From: a virus
Virus record (IMG/VR): IMGVR_UViG_3300049734_000348
Span: 1-25,769 of that record
Length of the DNA: 25,769 nt
Strand: one strand, 5' to 3'
Positions 6,209 through 14,047 of this stretch are shown here, piece by piece. Numbering within the stretch: the first letter of the stretch is position 1; the number at the start of each line of letters is the position of its first letter. The notes beneath the pieces are model-generated. The model saw only the letters and a list, made by a program, of their open reading frames with translations, was not told the origin of the DNA and ran no database searches. The position numbers and the translations under genes were made by a program.

Positions 6209-7945
6209 ATGGTCACTTATTTAGCCGGTCCGCAAGGGACCAAAATTCAAACCACATCCGGCCCGCGCTTCACGGCGGAGCAGTACGTTGATGATGTACT
6301 GAGCGGCCGGCAGAGGGCCTGCCGTTGGGTCAAACTGGCCTGCGAGCGCCACCGGCGCGATTTGCAGACGGGCCACCGGCGCGGGCTTTATTTTGACGAC
6401 ACGGCGGCGAAGGTGGCGATTGGTTTCTTTTCAGTGCTGCGGCACTGGAAGGGCGAGTGGGCCGGACAGCCGGTCACACTTGAGCCGGCGCAGCAGTTCT
6501 GGATCTGGAGCCTATTCGGCTGGAAGCGGGAGGATGGTACGCGGCGCTTCCGCACGGCTTACCTGGAGGTCGCCCGGAAGAACGGCAAAACGACCATCGC
6601 CGCCGGGGTGGGCTTATATCTCGCGTTTGTGGACGGCGAGCCGGGGGCGGAAGTGTACAGCGCGGCCACGATGCGCGACCAGGCCCGGATCAGCCACCGC
6701 GACGCGACGCGGATGGTCAAATCATCGCCGCAGCTCCGGCAGTTAATTGGGGTGTACCGGGATAACCTGCACGAGGTCAGGAGCGGCAGCAAGTTCGAGC
6801 CGCTGAGCGCCGATTACAACAGCCTGGACGGGCTGAACGTCCATGGCGTGATCGCCGACGAGCTGCACGCCTGGCCGCAGCCGGAGCTGTGGGGCGTGCT
6901 GAAGACGGGCACCGGCTCGCGCCGGCAGCCGCTGATGCTGGCCATCACTACGGCCGGGGTGGACCAGCAGGGGGTCTGCTACCGTCAAAGAGAGTATGTG
7001 ACGCGGATCCTGAAGGGCATCATTCAGGATGACGCCTATTTTGGGATCATCTACACCCTGGACACGAAACAGGACTGGCCGGACCTGGAGGCTGACGATG
7101 GCTGGCAGGATGAGCGCAACTGGGTCAAGGCTAATCCCAATCTGGGGGTGTCCAAAAAATGGGAGACGATGCGCAGTGACGCGGGCGAGGCGGCCAATAT
7201 GCCGGCGGCGTTGAACCAGTTTCTGCGCTGGCATTTGAATGTCTGGACCCAGGCGGTCACACGCTGGGTCAACCCGATTTTTTGGGCAGCCTGCGGCCAG
7301 CGGGCGGTTGACCGGGAGCAGCTTTTGGGCCGGGCCTGCTACGGCGGGCTGGACCTGTCGCAGATCTACGACATCACGGCCCTGGCGCTGGTCTTTCCTC
7401 CGGAGGAAGACGACGAACCATACCAGGCGCTCTGCGTTTTCTGGCTGCCGGCAGACAACATGATCGAGCGGGTCCGCCGAGACCAGGTGCCCTATGACGT
7501 GTGGGCGCGGGCCGGCTTTCTCAAGCTGACACCGGGGAACGTGGTGGATTATGACTTCATTCTGGCGGAGATTGGGGAGCTGGCGGAGGAGTTTGACCTG
7601 CGCGAGATTGGCTATGACCGCTACGGGGCGACGCTGGTCAGCCAGCAGCTCCAGGAGATGGGCGGCGATGAATGGGTGGTGCCGATTGGACAGGGGTTTT
7701 TGAGTATGTCGCCGCCGATGAAGGAGCTGGGCAAGCTCGTCGCCGGCCAGAATTTGGCCCATGGGAACAATCCGATCCTGACCTGGATGGCCGACAACCT
7801 GGTAGCGGTTGAGGACCCGGCCGGCAACATCAAGCCGGACAAGTCCAAAAGCCGGGAGAAGATAGACGGGGTTGTTGCCCTCATCATGGCGCTGGACCGG
7901 GCAACCCGCCACATTGATCAATCGCCGGGGATACGGATCCTATGA
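6209..7945 (+). CDS. terL: Terminase large subunit, HK97-like
   Basis: This 578-aa protein is the packaging ATPase and nuclease. VARKNGKT at 121-128 is the Walker A motif and VIADELH at 214-220 the Walker B with catalytic E218. The C-terminal nuclease domain shows candidate metal-binding Asp in GGLDLS (D382) and in GYDRYG (D470). Length and motif order fit the Terminase_1/HK97 group. The ATG at 6209 is chosen because the frame has no better start; a TTG at 6197 lies in the T-run of the preceding terminator. There is no Shine-Dalgarno sequence before either, which is odd for a highly conserved gene. The stop overlaps the next start (ATGA). Confidence 0.95.
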   Translation: MVTYLAGPQGTKIQTTSGPRFTAEQYVDDVLSGRQRACRWVKLACERHRRDLQTGHRRGLYFDDTAAKVAIGFFSVLRHWKGEWAGQPVTLEPAQQFWIWSLFGWKREDGTRRFRTAYLEVARKNGKTTIAAGVGLYLAFVDGEPGAEVYSAATMRDQARISHRDATRMVKSSPQLRQLIGVYRDNLHEVRSGSKFEPLSADYNSLDGLNVHGVIADELHAWPQPELWGVLKTGTGSRRQPLMLAITTAGVDQQGVCYRQREYVTRILKGIIQDDAYFGIIYTLDTKQDWPDLEADDGWQDERNWVKANPNLGVSKKWETMRSDAGEAANMPAALNQFLRWHLNVWTQAVTRWVNPIFWAACGQRAVDREQLLGRACYGGLDLSQIYDITALALVFPPEEDDEPYQALCVFWLPADNMIERVRRDQVPYDVWARAGFLKLTPGNVVDYDFILAEIGELAEEFDLREIGYDRYGATLVSQQLQEMGGDEWVVPIGQGFLSMSPPMKELGKLVAGQNLAHGNNPILTWMADNLVAVEDPAGNIKPDKSKSREKIDGVVALIMALDRATRHIDQSPGIRIL

Positions 7946-8112
7946 ATAGTTCGATAGGCTCACTATGGAACGATTTCCTGATGTTTGGCGGGGCTTGCTT
8001 CGTACTGGCGGGCTGCTACCTGATCACGCCGGCGCTGGCGCTGGTGGCCCTGGGCCTGATTTTGATGGCGGCCGGCCTGGCCCGGATGCGAGGTTCACAT
8101 GGCTCTGATTGA
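7942..8112 (+). CDS. 56-aa membrane protein between large terminase and portal
   Basis: It starts at the ATG within the stop of the large terminase (ATGA at 7942) and ends 14 bases inside the portal gene. It has two hydrophobic segments, about residues 13-27 (FLMFGGACFVLAGCY) and 29-45 (ITPALALVALGLILMAA), and a basic end (ARMRG). Small membrane proteins of this kind recur at this spot in HK97-like phages, with unknown function. It resembles the 44-aa protein at 4290 only in size and topology. Tight overlap on both sides supports it as a real translated gene. Confidence 0.7.
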   Translation: MNSSIGSLWNDFLMFGGACFVLAGCYLITPALALVALGLILMAAGLARMRGSHGSD

Positions 8113-9679
8113 AAAGCTGCTCAATTGGCAGCCGGGCACATTATCGCCGAAAGCTGAAAGCAATCCCTGGATTTCTCCGGCCTTTTGGGGCCTGGACAGC
8201 GCGTCCGGGCCGGCAGTCGGGCCGGATACGGCGCTGAAGATCAGCACGGTCTACGCCTGTATGGGACTGCTGTCAGAGACGATAGCCAGCCTGCCCCTGG
8301 TGGTTTTTCGCTACATCGAAAACGAGGAAGGGCGGGAGCGGGCCAGAAATCACCCCCTTTATCCGATATTGCACGACCAACCCAACGAAACGCAGACAGC
8401 CTTTGATTTTACGCAGATGATGCAGGCGCATGCGCTGATGCGCGGCAGCGGCTACGCCAAAATGGTGGCCGGGCCGCGTGGATTTGTAGACCAGCTCATC
8501 CCCCTTCACCCGAATAATGTCCGCAAGGAGAAGCTGACGAACGGGCGGATCCGCTATCAGGTGACTGAGGATGATGGGCGGGTAAAGGCTTACAACAATG
8601 AGGATATTTTTGAGGTGGGGGGCCTGACCCTGGACGGCTGGAACACGGTCAGCGTTATTACCTATGCCAGGGATTCGCTGGGCTTGAACCTGGCGGCCGA
8701 ACGGTACGGCAGCCGCTTTTTCAGGAACGACAGCCGCCCGGGCGGGGTGCTGAAGACGGATACGACCCTGAAGGGCGACGCGGCCAAGCGGATCAAGGCC
8801 GAGTGGGAGACGCTGCACGCCGGGGGGAATCAGCACCGGGTAGCCGTGCTGGAACAGGGCCTGGAGTGGCAGCAGATAGGGATCAGCCCGGAGGAGGCCC
8901 AATTTTTAGGGACGCGGGAGTTCCAGGCGGAGGATGTTACACGTTGGTTCCGCGTGCCGCCGCACATGGTTGGATTGACCAGCAAGGCCACGAGCTGGGG
9001 CAGCGGGATTGAGGAGATGAATATCGGCTTCCTGACCTATACCCTGCGGCCGTGGCTGACCCGCTGGACCCAGGCCATCAAACGCGATTTGATTTTGGCC
9101 CCACAGACCTATTTTGCTGATTTTATTGTCGAGGGCTTGCTCCGGGGCGATATTGAGACCCGCTACAATGCCTACGCGGTTGGGCGGCAGTGGGGCTGGC
9201 TGAGCGTGAACGAGATCCGGCAGCGTGAAAATCTCAATCCGGTGGCGGGAGGAGATCAGTTTCTCACGCCGCTCAATATGAGTCCGGCAGGAGCAGGGGG
9301 GCAGGGGAGCAGAGGGGCAGGGGGGAATTCTTTCTCCTCCGCTCCTCCGCTCCCCCACTCCCCTGCTGTTCATTACCGCCTGCTGGCGGAGGAGAGCGCG
9401 GCCAGGCTGGTACGGAAGGAGATCGCGGCGATAGGGCGAATGGCGAATGGCGAATGGGGGGAGGACCAGGCCGACCAGGTGAGCCGATTTTACCGGGACC
9501 ACGTGGCTCTGGTAGCTCAGGCGATGCGGATCCCGATGGAGAAGGCGGCGGTTTACTGCGACCGGGGGCGAAACGAAGTTTTAGAGAAGGGCGCGGCGGC
9601 GCTGGCCGATTGGGAGCCGCGGCGGGTATTGGAATTGGCGGATTTAGCGATGAGTACGGAAGTAGTCAGCAGTCAGTAG
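8099..9679 (+). CDS. Portal protein, HK97-like
   Basis: The product is 526 aa. Features of HK97-type portals are visible: TALKISTVYACMGLLSETIASLPL near residues 43-66, HPLYPILHDQPNE (about 84-96), DVTRWFRVPPHMVG (about 280-293) and NEIRQRENLNPVAGGDQ (about 376-392). The portal is the dodecameric ring through which DNA is packaged. The start overlaps the upstream small gene. The region after about residue 396 is unusual: mini-repeats (9291-9368 and 9435-9457) are translated as a Gly/Ser/Pro-rich linker before a final helical part. The stop codon lies in a hairpin repeat. The core call is secure; the C-terminal extension is atypical. Confidence 0.93.
   Translation: MALIEKLLNWQPGTLSPKAESNPWISPAFWGLDSASGPAVGPDTALKISTVYACMGLLSETIASLPLVVFRYIENEEGRERARNHPLYPILHDQPNETQTAFDFTQMMQAHALMRGSGYAKMVAGPRGFVDQLIPLHPNNVRKEKLTNGRIRYQVTEDDGRVKAYNNEDIFEVGGLTLDGWNTVSVITYARDSLGLNLAAERYGSRFFRNDSRPGGVLKTDTTLKGDAAKRIKAEWETLHAGGNQHRVAVLEQGLEWQQIGISPEEAQFLGTREFQAEDVTRWFRVPPHMVGLTSKATSWGSGIEEMNIGFLTYTLRPWLTRWTQAIKRDLILAPQTYFADFIVEGLLRGDIETRYNAYAVGRQWGWLSVNEIRQRENLNPVAGGDQFLTPLNMSPAGAGGQGSRGAGGNSFSSAPPLPHSPAVHYRLLAEESAARLVRKEIAAIGRMANGEWGEDQADQVSRFYRDHVALVAQAMRIPMEKAAVYCDRGRNEVLEKGAAALADWEPRRVLELADLAMSTEVVSSQ
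9291..9368. repeat. Inverted G-rich/C-rich mini-repeat inside the portal gene
   Basis: The left arm has G-runs at 9296-9301, 9304-9307, 9314-9317 and 9320-9325, a quadruplex motif with loops of 2, 6 and 2 bases. The right arm (about 9334-9365) is the complementary C-rich type and can pair with the left arm to form a long hairpin. The related GCAGGGGA unit recurs at 18851-18868. It is translated in frame in the portal C-terminal region. Confidence 0.8.
9435..9457. repeat. GCGAATG tandem mini-repeat inside the portal gene
   Basis: Three near-exact heptamer copies, GGCGAAT, stand head to tail and are translated as part of RMANGEWGE. Seven is not a multiple of three, so the copies are read in different frames, yet the gene stays open. 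Confidence 0.75.
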
Positions 9680-9711
9680 TCAGAGAAGAGATTATCTGAC
9701 ATCTGACTACT
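9675..9711. repeat. Hairpin repeat over the portal stop codon
   Basis: AGTAGTCAGA (9675-9684) and TCTGACTACT (9702-9711) are exact reverse complements with a 17-base loop, preceded by further AGTAGTCAGC/AGTCAGT units from 9661. The portal stop codon (9677-9679) lies in the left arm. No T-run follows. It could mark an mRNA processing or stability point between portal and protease. Confidence 0.75.
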
Positions 9712-9735
9712 GGCTACTCTTCATCTGGAGGCGAA

Positions 9736-10647
9736 ATGTACGAGCACATCGTTCAGGCGGTCCAGGCGCTGCCCTGGGCAATTTTACCGGAAAAACTGGC
9801 GGTGATCCAGCAGATTTTGGTTATACGGACATCCGGATACCGGCCCACAGCAGAAGAAATCAAGGCGGAGCTGGAAGCGGCCCGCAACGGCGAGAGGCAG
9901 GCGATCAGCGGGGGCACGGCCATTGCGATCATCCCCATCGTCGGAACGCTGATTCCGCGTGGAAATATGTTAATGGAGGCCAGCGGGGCGGTCAGCGTGC
10001 AGCGGCTGACGGCGGCGTTTCGGGCGGCGCTGGCTGACCCGGAGGTGGGCAGCATCATCCTGGATGTGGATTCGCCGGGCGGCCAGGTGGGCGGAATTGA
10101 GGAGCTGGCGGCGGAGATCTACCAGGCCAGGGGTCAAAAACCAATCACCGCGGTGGCCAACACCCTGGCGGCCAGTGCCGCCTATTGGCTGGCCAGCGCG
10201 GCGAGCGAGCTGGTGGTTACGCCGTCGGGCGAGGTGGGCAGCATCGGGGTGTTTGCGATCCACGAGGATTACAGCGCGGCGCTGGACAGGGTTGGGGTAA
10301 AGGTCTCGCTGATTTCTGCCGGCAAATACAAAACCGAGGGCAATCCGTTTGAGCCGCTGGGAGAAGAAGCGCAGGCGGCGGTCCAGGGCACGGTCAACGA
10401 TTACTACGATATGTTCATCAGGGCGGTAGCCAGAGGCCGTGGGGTGAGCCAGGCCGATGTCATTGCCGGTTTCGGCGAGGGCCGGGTGGTGATGGCGGAG
10501 CAGGCGGTCCGGCTGGGAATGGCCGACCGGGTGGCTACCATTGACGAGGTGATCGGCGGATTGCAGGCCGGCAGTTCAAAGGGCAAGCAGGTCCGGGCGG
10601 ACGACGGTGAGGACCGTTTGCGGCGGCTGCGGGCGTACAGCAGGTAG
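9736..10647 (+). CDS. Head maturation protease, S49 (SppA-like)
   Basis: This 303-aa protein starts at an ATG preceded by CTGGAGGCG. The ClpP/SppA fold is clear: IIPIVGTLIP (about 66-75), IILDVDSPGGQVGG (about 110-123), the nucleophile Ser in TLAASAAYW (S147), GSIGVFAIHED (about 172-182) and the Lys-bearing SAGKYKTEGNPFEPLG (K197 or K199). Phage S49 proteases, like lambda C, cleave capsid or scaffold proteins during head assembly. It lies between portal and capsid, as expected. No separate scaffold gene is visible; the N-terminal region of the capsid protein may take that role. Confidence 0.92.
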   Translation: MYEHIVQAVQALPWAILPEKLAVIQQILVIRTSGYRPTAEEIKAELEAARNGERQAISGGTAIAIIPIVGTLIPRGNMLMEASGAVSVQRLTAAFRAALADPEVGSIILDVDSPGGQVGGIEELAAEIYQARGQKPITAVANTLAASAAYWLASAASELVVTPSGEVGSIGVFAIHEDYSAALDRVGVKVSLISAGKYKTEGNPFEPLGEEAQAAVQGTVNDYYDMFIRAVARGRGVSQADVIAGFGEGRVVMAEQAVRLGMADRVATIDEVIGGLQAGSSKGKQVRADDGEDRLRRLRAYSR

Positions 10648-10661
10648 CAGGGCGCAGAAGG

Positions 10662-10714
10662 ATTGGGGACGCCTGGCGGCGCTGAAGCCGCTGGCCAATT
10701 CCCCAATCGGGGAA
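10662..10714. repeat. Composite ATTGGGGACGCC...TTCCCCAATCGGGGAA repeat
   Basis: It begins with ATTGGGGACGCCTGGCG and ends in a near-palindrome at 10699-10714 (one base differs from TTCCCCAATTGGGGAA). ATTGGGGA at the start can pair with TCCCCAAT near the end to close a stem-loop. It lies in the 176-base gap between protease and capsid genes. Confidence 0.75.
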
Positions 10715-10770
10715 ATACAAAGTGAATTTCCGGGTCCGTTGATCCGGTTTGGATAGCTCCGTAGAGCGGG

Positions 10771-10813
10771 TTAATTGTCAATATTCAATGGTCAATTTTC
10801 AATTGTTAATTTA
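10771..10813. repeat. CAATTGT-type mini-repeat ahead of the capsid gene
   Basis: AT-rich repeated units (TTAATTGTCAA, TCAATGGTCAATT, TCAATTGTTAA) fill the gap directly before the AGGAG ribosome-binding site of the capsid gene. The same family occurs at 944-980 and 19664-19700. The low GC content may keep the capsid start region unstructured. Confidence 0.65.
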
Positions 10814-10823
10814 GGAGCGAACA

Positions 10824-12026
10824 ATGAGCAATTCACGATACCATTTTTTGGTGCAGCAGCGGGCCGACCTGGTCGCTGAAGGTAAGGCGCTGCTGGCCAC
10901 TGTCGGGGAACGGCTGCTGACCGAAGAGGAGAAGGCGCAGGATGACCAGATCACGGCCCAGATTGCGGCCCTGGATTTGGAGATAGGGCGGGAAGAGAAG
11001 CGGCGGGCACAGGAACGAGGCGCGCCGGCGATCCTGAAAACGCCCCGCGGGGATAATTTCGGCAGCGCCTTTGCTCACTGGATCCAGACGGGCGATAAGG
11101 GCGGGCTGGAAGCATCGAACTTTGAGCCGGTCCCTGGCACGCCGCGCGGCGCTGGCGAGGGCTACACCATTTACGGGGCATCTAACGCCACCGATATGAA
11201 CATCGGGACGGCGGCGGATGGCGGCGACCTGGTTCCAACCGGTTTCTACAACCAGATCATCGCCCGGCGCGACGAGACCATGCTGGCAGCCCAACTGCCC
11301 ATCCTGCGCATTCCGGGCATCGGGACAACGGTGGATGTGCCGATTGACAACGAGGCGGACGGGGAGTTTGTGGCGACGACTGAAGCCAACACTTTCGATC
11401 TGGACGCGCCGGCAGTGTCCAAGAAGTCGCTGACCCTGGTCCTGTACAGCAAATACACCGACGTGTCTTACCAGCTTCTGGAGGACACGCCCACAAACCT
11501 GCTGGCCTTTATTTCAGACTTTGTGGGGCGGGGGATGGCCAAAACCCATAACAGCCTGCTCCTGACCGAAGTGGCGGCCAACGGGACCAGCTTCAAGACG
11601 TTTGCCGGGGCGGCGGTCATCGCCTTTGGCGAGCCGGAGGATATTGTCGGAAATAACGACCTATCGGCTTACCTGGACGAGGATGCGGCTGTGGCCTGGG
11701 TGATGCGATCTTCGACTCACTGGGATCTGAAAAGCATCGTCGGGACAGACCGGCAGTATGCGGTGAACGAGGACCGGGGCCGGACGCTGCTGGGCTACCC
11801 GGTTTACTACAGCCAGAAGGCGGCGGCGGCCGCTGCCAGCGCCAAGAGTATATTCTTTGGCAACTGGCGCAATGTGGGGATGCGCGAGGGGAACGGGATC
11901 ACCTTCCTGCGCGATCCGTACACCGTGGCAGTCAAGGGCCAGGTCCGGCTATTGTGGTATTTCCGCACGGTTTATGGCGTGCTTCAGGCGGAGGCGATTG
12001 GATATGGCCAACATCCCTCGGCCTAG
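10824..12026 (+). CDS. Major capsid protein, HK97 fold
   Basis: The product is 400 aa, the usual length for an HK97 capsid protein with its N-terminal delta domain. Residues about 1-65 are helical and charged (TEEEKAQDDQITAQIAAL, REEKRRAQERG), consistent with a cleaved scaffold-like region. The main fold follows, with GDLVPTGFYNQII (about 135-147) at its N-arm. FVATTEANTFDLDAPAVSKKS (about 183-203) fits the E-loop and nearby strands. GRTLLGYPVYYSQ (about 319-331) and the final strand TVAVKGQVRLLWYFRTVYGV (about 369-388) complete it. AGGAG lies 9 bases before the ATG. The preceding protease probably removes the delta domain. Confidence 0.92.
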   Translation: MSNSRYHFLVQQRADLVAEGKALLATVGERLLTEEEKAQDDQITAQIAALDLEIGREEKRRAQERGAPAILKTPRGDNFGSAFAHWIQTGDKGGLEASNFEPVPGTPRGAGEGYTIYGASNATDMNIGTAADGGDLVPTGFYNQIIARRDETMLAAQLPILRIPGIGTTVDVPIDNEADGEFVATTEANTFDLDAPAVSKKSLTLVLYSKYTDVSYQLLEDTPTNLLAFISDFVGRGMAKTHNSLLLTEVAANGTSFKTFAGAAVIAFGEPEDIVGNNDLSAYLDEDAAVAWVMRSSTHWDLKSIVGTDRQYAVNEDRGRTLLGYPVYYSQKAAAAAASAKSIFFGNWRNVGMREGNGITFLRDPYTVAVKGQVRLLWYFRTVYGVLQAEAIGYGQHPSA

Positions 12027-12052
12027 TGCTAACTAACGAGGTTCATTGACCG

Positions 12053-12688
12053 ATGAAGGACGTTTTGGTGTTTACGCCGGTTTACCGGCTGGAAGCTGAA
12101 ACGGTGACGGCGATTTTCTCGCTGGAGTGGGACGGGCCGATCTCGCTCCTGCTCCAGCGGGATAACCCGCAGGGGGAGCCGTATGCCGATCACCTGCACC
12201 AATACCTGCGGGCGCAGGATTTATTTCTGGCCGGCCCGTTTGAGGCGCTGCTGGTGATCGAGAGCGACATCATTCCGCCAGCGGACACGCTGAAGCGGCT
12301 GGCGGCGCTCGACTGCGACCTGGCTTATGGCTGCTACCAGTTCCGGGGCGGGAATGTGAGCAACATTCTGCGCAGGTACTACGATTGGCCGCAGCAGTCC
12401 CGGAATATGGGCGAGAGCCTCCAGATCACGCCGGGACTGTGGAGCGCGGCCAGGCGGCGGGGCGTGGTGGACTGCTCCGGCAGCGGCTTGGGCTGCATCC
12501 TGATCCGGCGGCACGTGCTGGAGGAGACGCCGTTTGAGGCAGCGCCCAATGTGGGCTTTTTTGACTGGCACTGGACGGAGAGGTGCTACCAGAAGAATTA
12601 CCGGATGCGGGCGGAGATGAACGTACTGTGCGGGCACAAGGATGTGGATGGAAAGGTGTTATGGCCACCGGTAGGAAGTAGGGAGTAG
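12053..12688 (+). CDS. Small GT-A-like glycosyltransferase 1
   Basis: This 211-aa protein looks like a family-2 type (GT-A) nucleotide-sugar transferase. It opens with VLVFTPVYR and has ALLVIESDIIPP (65-76), where ESD at 70-72 takes the place of the DxD metal motif. SGSGLGCILIRRHVLE (about 142-157) and GFFDWHWTERCYQ (about 168-180) fit the acceptor side. It is shorter than typical family members. It lies between the capsid and connector genes, an unusual place. It might glycosylate capsid or tail proteins, or an unknown host target. Its last residues (GSRE) and stop codon come from a GGGAGTA repeat. Activity is not proven by sequence. Confidence 0.6.
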   Translation: MKDVLVFTPVYRLEAETVTAIFSLEWDGPISLLLQRDNPQGEPYADHLHQYLRAQDLFLAGPFEALLVIESDIIPPADTLKRLAALDCDLAYGCYQFRGGNVSNILRRYYDWPQQSRNMGESLQITPGLWSAARRRGVVDCSGSGLGCILIRRHVLEETPFEAAPNVGFFDWHWTERCYQKNYRMRAEMNVLCGHKDVDGKVLWPPVGSRE

Positions 12689-12696
12689 GGAGTATG
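12681..12696 (+). repeat. GGGAGTA tandem repeat at the junction of two genes
   Basis: Two GGGAGTA units (12681-12694) follow a degenerate GGAAGTA. The first unit contains the stop codon TAG (12686-12688) of the upstream gene; the second supplies a GGGAG ribosome-binding sequence and the A of the next ATG (12694). The same heptamer occurs four times at 17177-17204. Confidence 0.85.
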
Positions 12697-13248
12697 CCCT
12701 TTTTGGAGGTGATCACCCGCTACTACAAGCGGCCGGGGATGCTGGCCAGGAACCAGGCCAGCCTGCAATTACAGACCAGTGATGACTGGAAGCAAACTTT
12801 GTTGGGAGATTCGGTGGGCCGGGGCATCGCCTGGGCGGCGGAAAACCTGGGGATGTACGCGCCCAACCTGGTAGGCGAATATATCTGGCTTTTGGACGAT
12901 GACGACGAATGTACCCGGGCCACGCTGGTGGATGAACTGAAGGGGATCGTGGAGCTGCACCACCCGGATGTAATAATGCTGAAAATGGACCATGGTCCCC
13001 TGGGGACCCTGCCCGGCCCGGCTGATTGGGGCAAGGGCGTAACCGTGGGCGGGGTGGGCAGCAGCGCCTTTGTTATCCGGCGGGCAGTGTGGCAGGCGCA
13101 CGCGACAGCCTGGCTGCCGGGGATGTATCACAGTGATTTTAATTTTATTGCGGCGGTGCTGGAGAGCGGTCCGTTGGTCTACTGGCACGATGTGGTGGCC
13201 AGCCGGGTGCAGCGGATCAGCATCGGGAGAGCGGAAGATGAAAGTTAG
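12694..13248 (+). CDS. Small GT-A-like glycosyltransferase 2
   Basis: The product is 184 aa. FLEVITRYYKRPGMLARNQASL at the start and EYIWLLDDDDECTRATLVDEL (62-82) resemble the nucleotide-sugar binding half of family-2 glycosyltransferases, with D68-D71 as the metal-binding cluster. GSSAFVIRRAVW (about 121-132) parallels the CILIRRHVL stretch of the previous gene, suggesting the two are distant relatives. The sequence is truncated compared with normal family members. It starts inside the GGGAGTA repeat and overlaps the next gene by 11 bases. A role in modifying virion proteins is inferred from position only. Confidence 0.55.
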   Translation: MPFLEVITRYYKRPGMLARNQASLQLQTSDDWKQTLLGDSVGRGIAWAAENLGMYAPNLVGEYIWLLDDDDECTRATLVDELKGIVELHHPDVIMLKMDHGPLGTLPGPADWGKGVTVGGVGSSAFVIRRAVWQAHATAWLPGMYHSDFNFIAAVLESGPLVYWHDVVASRVQRISIGRAEDES

Positions 13249-13447
13249 AGCACTTATTTCATTTGTGGGCTATGACCAAAACCGGACCAAATACCGGGTT
13301 CAAGAGGGACAGGAGTTTGATTTGCCGGCAGGCGTGGATTGGTTGAAGGCGGGGCTGGTGGAGGAGATCAAGGCCAAGGCCAAGGAATTGCCCTCGCCCC
13401 AACCCAAAGCGAGAGGGGGAAAAGCCAGGCAGGAGGAACTGCTTTAA
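13238..13447 (+). CDS. Small head-module protein, 69 aa
   Basis: The ATG at 13238 is preceded by GGGAGAGCGGAAG and lies inside the end of the upstream glycosyltransferase-like gene. The 69-aa product begins MKVRALISFVGYDQNRTKY. Its middle, EGQEFDLPAGVDWLKAGLVEEI, recalls a small beta-alpha module seen in many phage head operons before the connector. The rest is a lysine-rich tail. Role unknown; position suggests a minor head or connector accessory protein. Its stop overlaps the next start (TAATG). Confidence 0.6.
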   Translation: MKVRALISFVGYDQNRTKYRVQEGQEFDLPAGVDWLKAGLVEEIKAKAKELPSPQPKARGGKARQEELL

Positions 13448-14040
13448 TGGCCGCAAAGGGGTATTGTACCGCAGACGAGGTGGCGGCATTTCTGGGTAAA
13501 ACGTTCACGCCGGCGCAGGAAACCAACTGCGATTTACTGATCGAGCTGGCCGAGGTGGAGATTGACGAGGAGACGGGCCGGGGCTGGCTGGTTGGGCCGC
13601 AGACGGACGAGATTTACTACCCGTCTCCACCCGGTTCGTTCTGGAATAACGTGGTGTTTCTGCGTTACACGCCGCTTTTGACCATCGAGGGTATTACCGG
13701 GCGGACCGGGCCGGGCGAAGACGAGACGGGGCTGGCGGCGGATGTGGATTACGAAGTGCGGGACCCGGCAGCCGGGACGATCCGGCTGCTGAACGGGGGC
13801 TATGAGCGATTATTGCTCTCTTACACGCCGGTGGATGAGGTGCCGGGCGACATCAGGCAGGCAACGATAGAACTGGTTGCTACCCGAATCCAGCCGCAGC
13901 TCCAGCCGGGCACGTTTGGCGTTGATTCGTACAGCCTGCCGGATCTGACGGTAAATTTCTCCCGCAGCCACGTGCAGGCGGCATTTCCGCCAACGGTGCA
14001 ACGGGTGCTGGATCGCAATCGCTACCGGGTGCAGGCGTGA
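13447..14040 (+). CDS. Head-tail connector protein (HK97 gp6-like)
   Basis: The start chosen is the ATG at 13447, overlapping the previous stop (TAATG); earlier in-frame starts lie in the upstream gene. The 197-aa product begins GYCTADEVAAFLG, typical of adaptor proteins that dock to the portal. A middle section (LRYTPLLTIEGI, DVDYEVRDPAAGTIRLLNGG, LLLSYTPVDEVPGDIRQATIELVATRI) is characteristic of gp6-like connectors that carry an inserted beta domain. Length is larger than the shortest gp6 proteins (about 100 aa) but usual for this subtype. The gene order after the capsid supports the call. Confidence 0.75.
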   Translation: MAAKGYCTADEVAAFLGKTFTPAQETNCDLLIELAEVEIDEETGRGWLVGPQTDEIYYPSPPGSFWNNVVFLRYTPLLTIEGITGRTGPGEDETGLAADVDYEVRDPAAGTIRLLNGGYERLLLSYTPVDEVPGDIRQATIELVATRIQPQLQPGTFGVDSYSLPDLTVNFSRSHVQAAFPPTVQRVLDRNRYRVQA

Positions 14041-14047
14041 GGAACTG

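Noticed and set aside
6743-7921. Open frame of 392 codons on the - strand
   Set aside because: It is opposite the large terminase nuclease domain. The + strand frame has Walker motifs and the correct length, and the antisense product has none.
9435-9457. Tandem heptamers that might look like a CRISPR or a satellite
   Set aside because: The units are contiguous with no spacers and lie inside the portal frame; they match the mini-repeat pattern seen elsewhere, not a CRISPR array.
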